From assembly GCA_002432565.1 (NCBI GenBank), contig DJFP01000139.1:1990-9346 (forward strand): a DNA stretch of 7,357 nt, in the 5' to 3' direction. A model generated the notes under the pieces. It did not search any database. It was not told the origin of the DNA and was given only the letters and a program-made list of their open reading frames with translations. This document shows positions 5,949 through 7,357 of this stretch, one piece after another (within the stretch, counting starts at the first letter, position 1; each line of letters begins with the position of its first letter). The stretch comes from Flavobacteriales bacterium UBA5869 (GTDB taxonomy: Bacteria; Bacteroidota; Bacteroidia; Flavobacteriales_D; Crocinitomicaceae). Both the position numbers and the translations under genes were made by a program.

Positions 5949-6737
5949 ATGAAAACACGTTTGATCGTCTCCGCAGCAGTTATCTTCATAGTCGGTTTGA
6001 CCTGTAGTATGCAGGAAATCGCACTGCCAACTGTTTCAAACAATTCATTTCAAACAGGAGAAAAACTGCGTTACCGCATTACCTATGGTTTTATCGATGC
6101 AGGTGAAGCTGTTCTTGAAGTAAAGGAAACCAGCAAAAAAGGAAACGGAACCCGGGATCTATATCATATCAAGGGTACAGGAAAAACGCTCGGTGGATTC
6201 AATGCCGTTTACAAGGTAAACGATGTTTACGAAAGCTACATTGACAAAAAGGGAATTTTCCCATGGCAGTTTGTCCGCCGTGTGGAAGAAGGCGGATATA
6301 AGCTTTCCCAGGATTATGCATTCAAACAGGACAAGCAAAAAGTACATAACGGTCAGAAGGATTTTTCCACTCCATCCGGAATCCAGGACATGATCTCTTC
6401 TTTCTATTATGCGCGTACGTTGAACTTCAAATCTGCGAAAGTGGGTGACACCTTCGAATTTAAATGTTTTATGGACGATGAGATCTGGCCCTTAAAAGTA
6501 AAATACCTGGGGGATGAGAAGATTTCGATTCGAAAAGGAAAATTCAACTGTATGAAATTTGCTCCGGTTGTTCAAACAGGTCGTGTATTCAAAAAGCAGG
6601 ATGACCTAAGTTTTTGGGTGACAAAGGACGAAAACCGCATTCCAATTCTTGTGAAAGCGAAAATTCCGGTTGGGTCTATTAAACTTCACCTGGTTGAATG
6701 GTCGGGCCTTAAGCATGATTTGGTAAAAGCGAAATAG
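5949..6737 (+). CDS. Secreted DUF3108 family protein
   Basis: A 262-residue protein. The N-terminus (MKTRLIVSAAVIFIVGLTCS) is a signal sequence. The Cys at 19 is preceded by G-L-T, which does not fit a standard lipobox, so lipidation is uncertain. FQTGEKLRYRITYGFIDAGE (34-53) is the characteristic start of DUF3108, followed by AVLEVKE, YHIKGTGKT, VYKVNDVYESYID (88-100) and FPWQFVRRVEEGGY (104-117). Further family-like features are SGIQDMISSFYYARTL (143-158) and GKFNCMKFAPVVQTGRVFK (197-215). The family is a periplasmic beta-rich protein of unknown role, sometimes linked to envelope or polysaccharide functions; nothing in the neighbourhood narrows this down. It stands alone between an AT-rich spacer and the separately promoted dioxygenase gene. 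No clear terminator was seen in 6738-6840. Confidence 0.8.
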   Translation: MKTRLIVSAAVIFIVGLTCSMQEIALPTVSNNSFQTGEKLRYRITYGFIDAGEAVLEVKETSKKGNGTRDLYHIKGTGKTLGGFNAVYKVNDVYESYIDKKGIFPWQFVRRVEEGGYKLSQDYAFKQDKQKVHNGQKDFSTPSGIQDMISSFYYARTLNFKSAKVGDTFEFKCFMDDEIWPLKVKYLGDEKISIRKGKFNCMKFAPVVQTGRVFKKQDDLSFWVTKDENRIPILVKAKIPVGSIKLHLVEWSGLKHDLVKAK

Positions 6738-6840
6738 TAAACCGATTTACCGGGCTAAAAATTTAGTATACAGACTTGCCGAAAGCTTCAAATGTTCAAA
6801 TATTCACGTTTTTGTTCATGATTAATACAGCTCTTTCTCC

Positions 6841-6848
6841 TATCTTTG
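6841..6848 (+). promoter_or_regulatory. -7 promoter element (TATCTTTG) of the tryptophan 2,3-dioxygenase gene
   Basis: TATCTTTG is an exact match to the Bacteroidota consensus TAnnTTTG, 21 bp before the ATG at 6870. The nearest TTTG upstream (6811-6814) is 26 bp away, longer than the usual spacing of about 19-23 bp, so it is a doubtful -33 element. Confidence 0.55.
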
Positions 6849-6869
6849 CTTTCTAAAGCTGAATAAAAC

Positions 6870-7357
6870 ATGGAATTAACTCCTGAAATCTTAGAAAGAA
6901 TTACTCTTCTTAAAGCGAAATATGACGCGCAAGGTCAGGATTTGGTAACATATCTGGATAGTTTATTGTATTCAAGAATGCCAAATTATTGGGACTACAT
7001 TCAAGTAGATACTTTATTGTCTTTGCAGAAGACATATACTGACTTTCCGGATGAAGTGGTTTTTTTGATGTATCACCAGGTAACTGAACTATACTTCAAA
7101 TTATGCCTGCATGAATTTCAGCAAATTTCAGATCGTAAGAATTTAGATGCTCCTTTCTTCGTGGAACATGTTCAGCGGATCAACCGTTATTTTGAAGCTT
7201 TAACAAAGAGTTTTGAGATCATGGTTGACGGAATGCAGCGCGAACAATTCCTGAAGTTCAGATTGGCACTGGCGCCTGCTTCAGGGTTCCAATCCGCTCA
7301 ATACCGCAAAATTGAAATTCATTCTACGGATTTCCTTCAATTGGTCCACAAAGACCA
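6870..7357 (+). CDS. kynA: Tryptophan 2,3-dioxygenase (N-terminal part, runs off window)
   Basis: The first 162 residues are present and the frame is open at the right edge. The enzyme is a haem protein of the cytoplasm that oxidises L-tryptophan to N-formylkynurenine, the first step of the kynurenine route. Family motifs are NYWDYIQVDTLLSLQKTY (39-56), DEVVFLMYHQVTELYFKLCL (61-80) and FRLALAPASGFQSAQYRKIE (130-149). By comparison with the Xanthomonas enzyme, F65 and H69 correspond to the active-site Phe51 and His55, and R131 to Arg117, which holds the substrate carboxylate; the 62-residue spacing between His and Arg is the same. The Tyr113 position is Phe127 here, as in the human enzyme. The proximal haem-ligand histidine lies beyond the window. 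The N-terminus is full length. A -7 element sits 21 bp upstream, so the gene has its own promoter. Whether other kynurenine genes follow cannot be seen. Confidence 0.93.
   Translation, partial: MELTPEILERITLLKAKYDAQGQDLVTYLDSLLYSRMPNYWDYIQVDTLLSLQKTYTDFPDEVVFLMYHQVTELYFKLCLHEFQQISDRKNLDAPFFVEHVQRINRYFEALTKSFEIMVDGMQREQFLKFRLALAPASGFQSAQYRKIEIHSTDFLQLVHKD

Noticed and set aside
5949..6010. DUF3108 protein as a lipoprotein (Cys19)
   Set aside because: The residues before the Cys are G-L-T, which does not fit the usual L-(A/S)-(G/A)-C lipobox; left as an uncertain signal peptide.
1..7357. CRISPR array, tRNA, insertion sequence, phage or defence system
   Set aside because: No regularly spaced repeats, cloverleaf-like sequences, transposase motifs or defence-type domains were seen on either strand.

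Overview
The window looks like ordinary chromosome from a member of the Bacteroidota, most likely Flavobacteriales and perhaps Crocinitomicaceae such as Fluviicola; that placement is inference. Three lines support it: Bacteroidota-type -7 promoter elements (TAnnTTTG) sit just upstream of several genes and Shine-Dalgarno sites are poor; the protein families (sigma factor with a non-zinc membrane partner, secreted proteins with DANGNW-type repeats, a TolB/OmpA-style envelope protein, DUF1111, DUF3108, tryptophan 2,3-dioxygenase) are common there; and base composition is moderately AT-rich with very AT-rich spacers. No tRNA, rRNA, CRISPR array, insertion sequence or phage gene was seen.

Layout. 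Positions 1-1323 (minus strand) hold a two-gene operon: an ECF-like sigma factor followed 2 bp later by a single-pass membrane protein, probably its anti-sigma factor, which runs off the left edge. Positions 1415-2442 (minus) hold a secreted protein gene broken by two frameshifts. A divergent spacer with two small inverted repeats leads to a plus-strand gene (2586-3839) for a membrane-anchored protein resembling lysozyme/SLT-type transglycosylases. This converges on a DUF1345 membrane protein gene (3982-4626, minus), which is divergent from an exported OmpA-domain protein (4714-5385, plus). A strong hairpin and an imperfect palindromic repeat separate that gene from a truncated DUF1111 di-heme oxidoreductase fragment (5470-5832, minus). 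An AT-rich spacer leads to a secreted DUF3108 protein (5949-6737, plus) and the start of a tryptophan 2,3-dioxygenase gene (6870 to the right edge, plus).

Working together. Only the sigma/anti-sigma pair is an evident functional unit. Several others are envelope proteins (SLT-like protein, OmpA-domain protein, DUF1345 protein, DUF3108 protein), but strand switches and individual promoters suggest single-gene transcription. The tryptophan 2,3-dioxygenase starts the kynurenine pathway and appears unrelated to its neighbours.

I did not find a new biological system here. The most useful leads are the two damaged genes (one with two +1 shifts beside G runs, one lacking about three quarters of its family's length and all its cysteines) and the intergenic palindrome that may belong to a dispersed repeat family.
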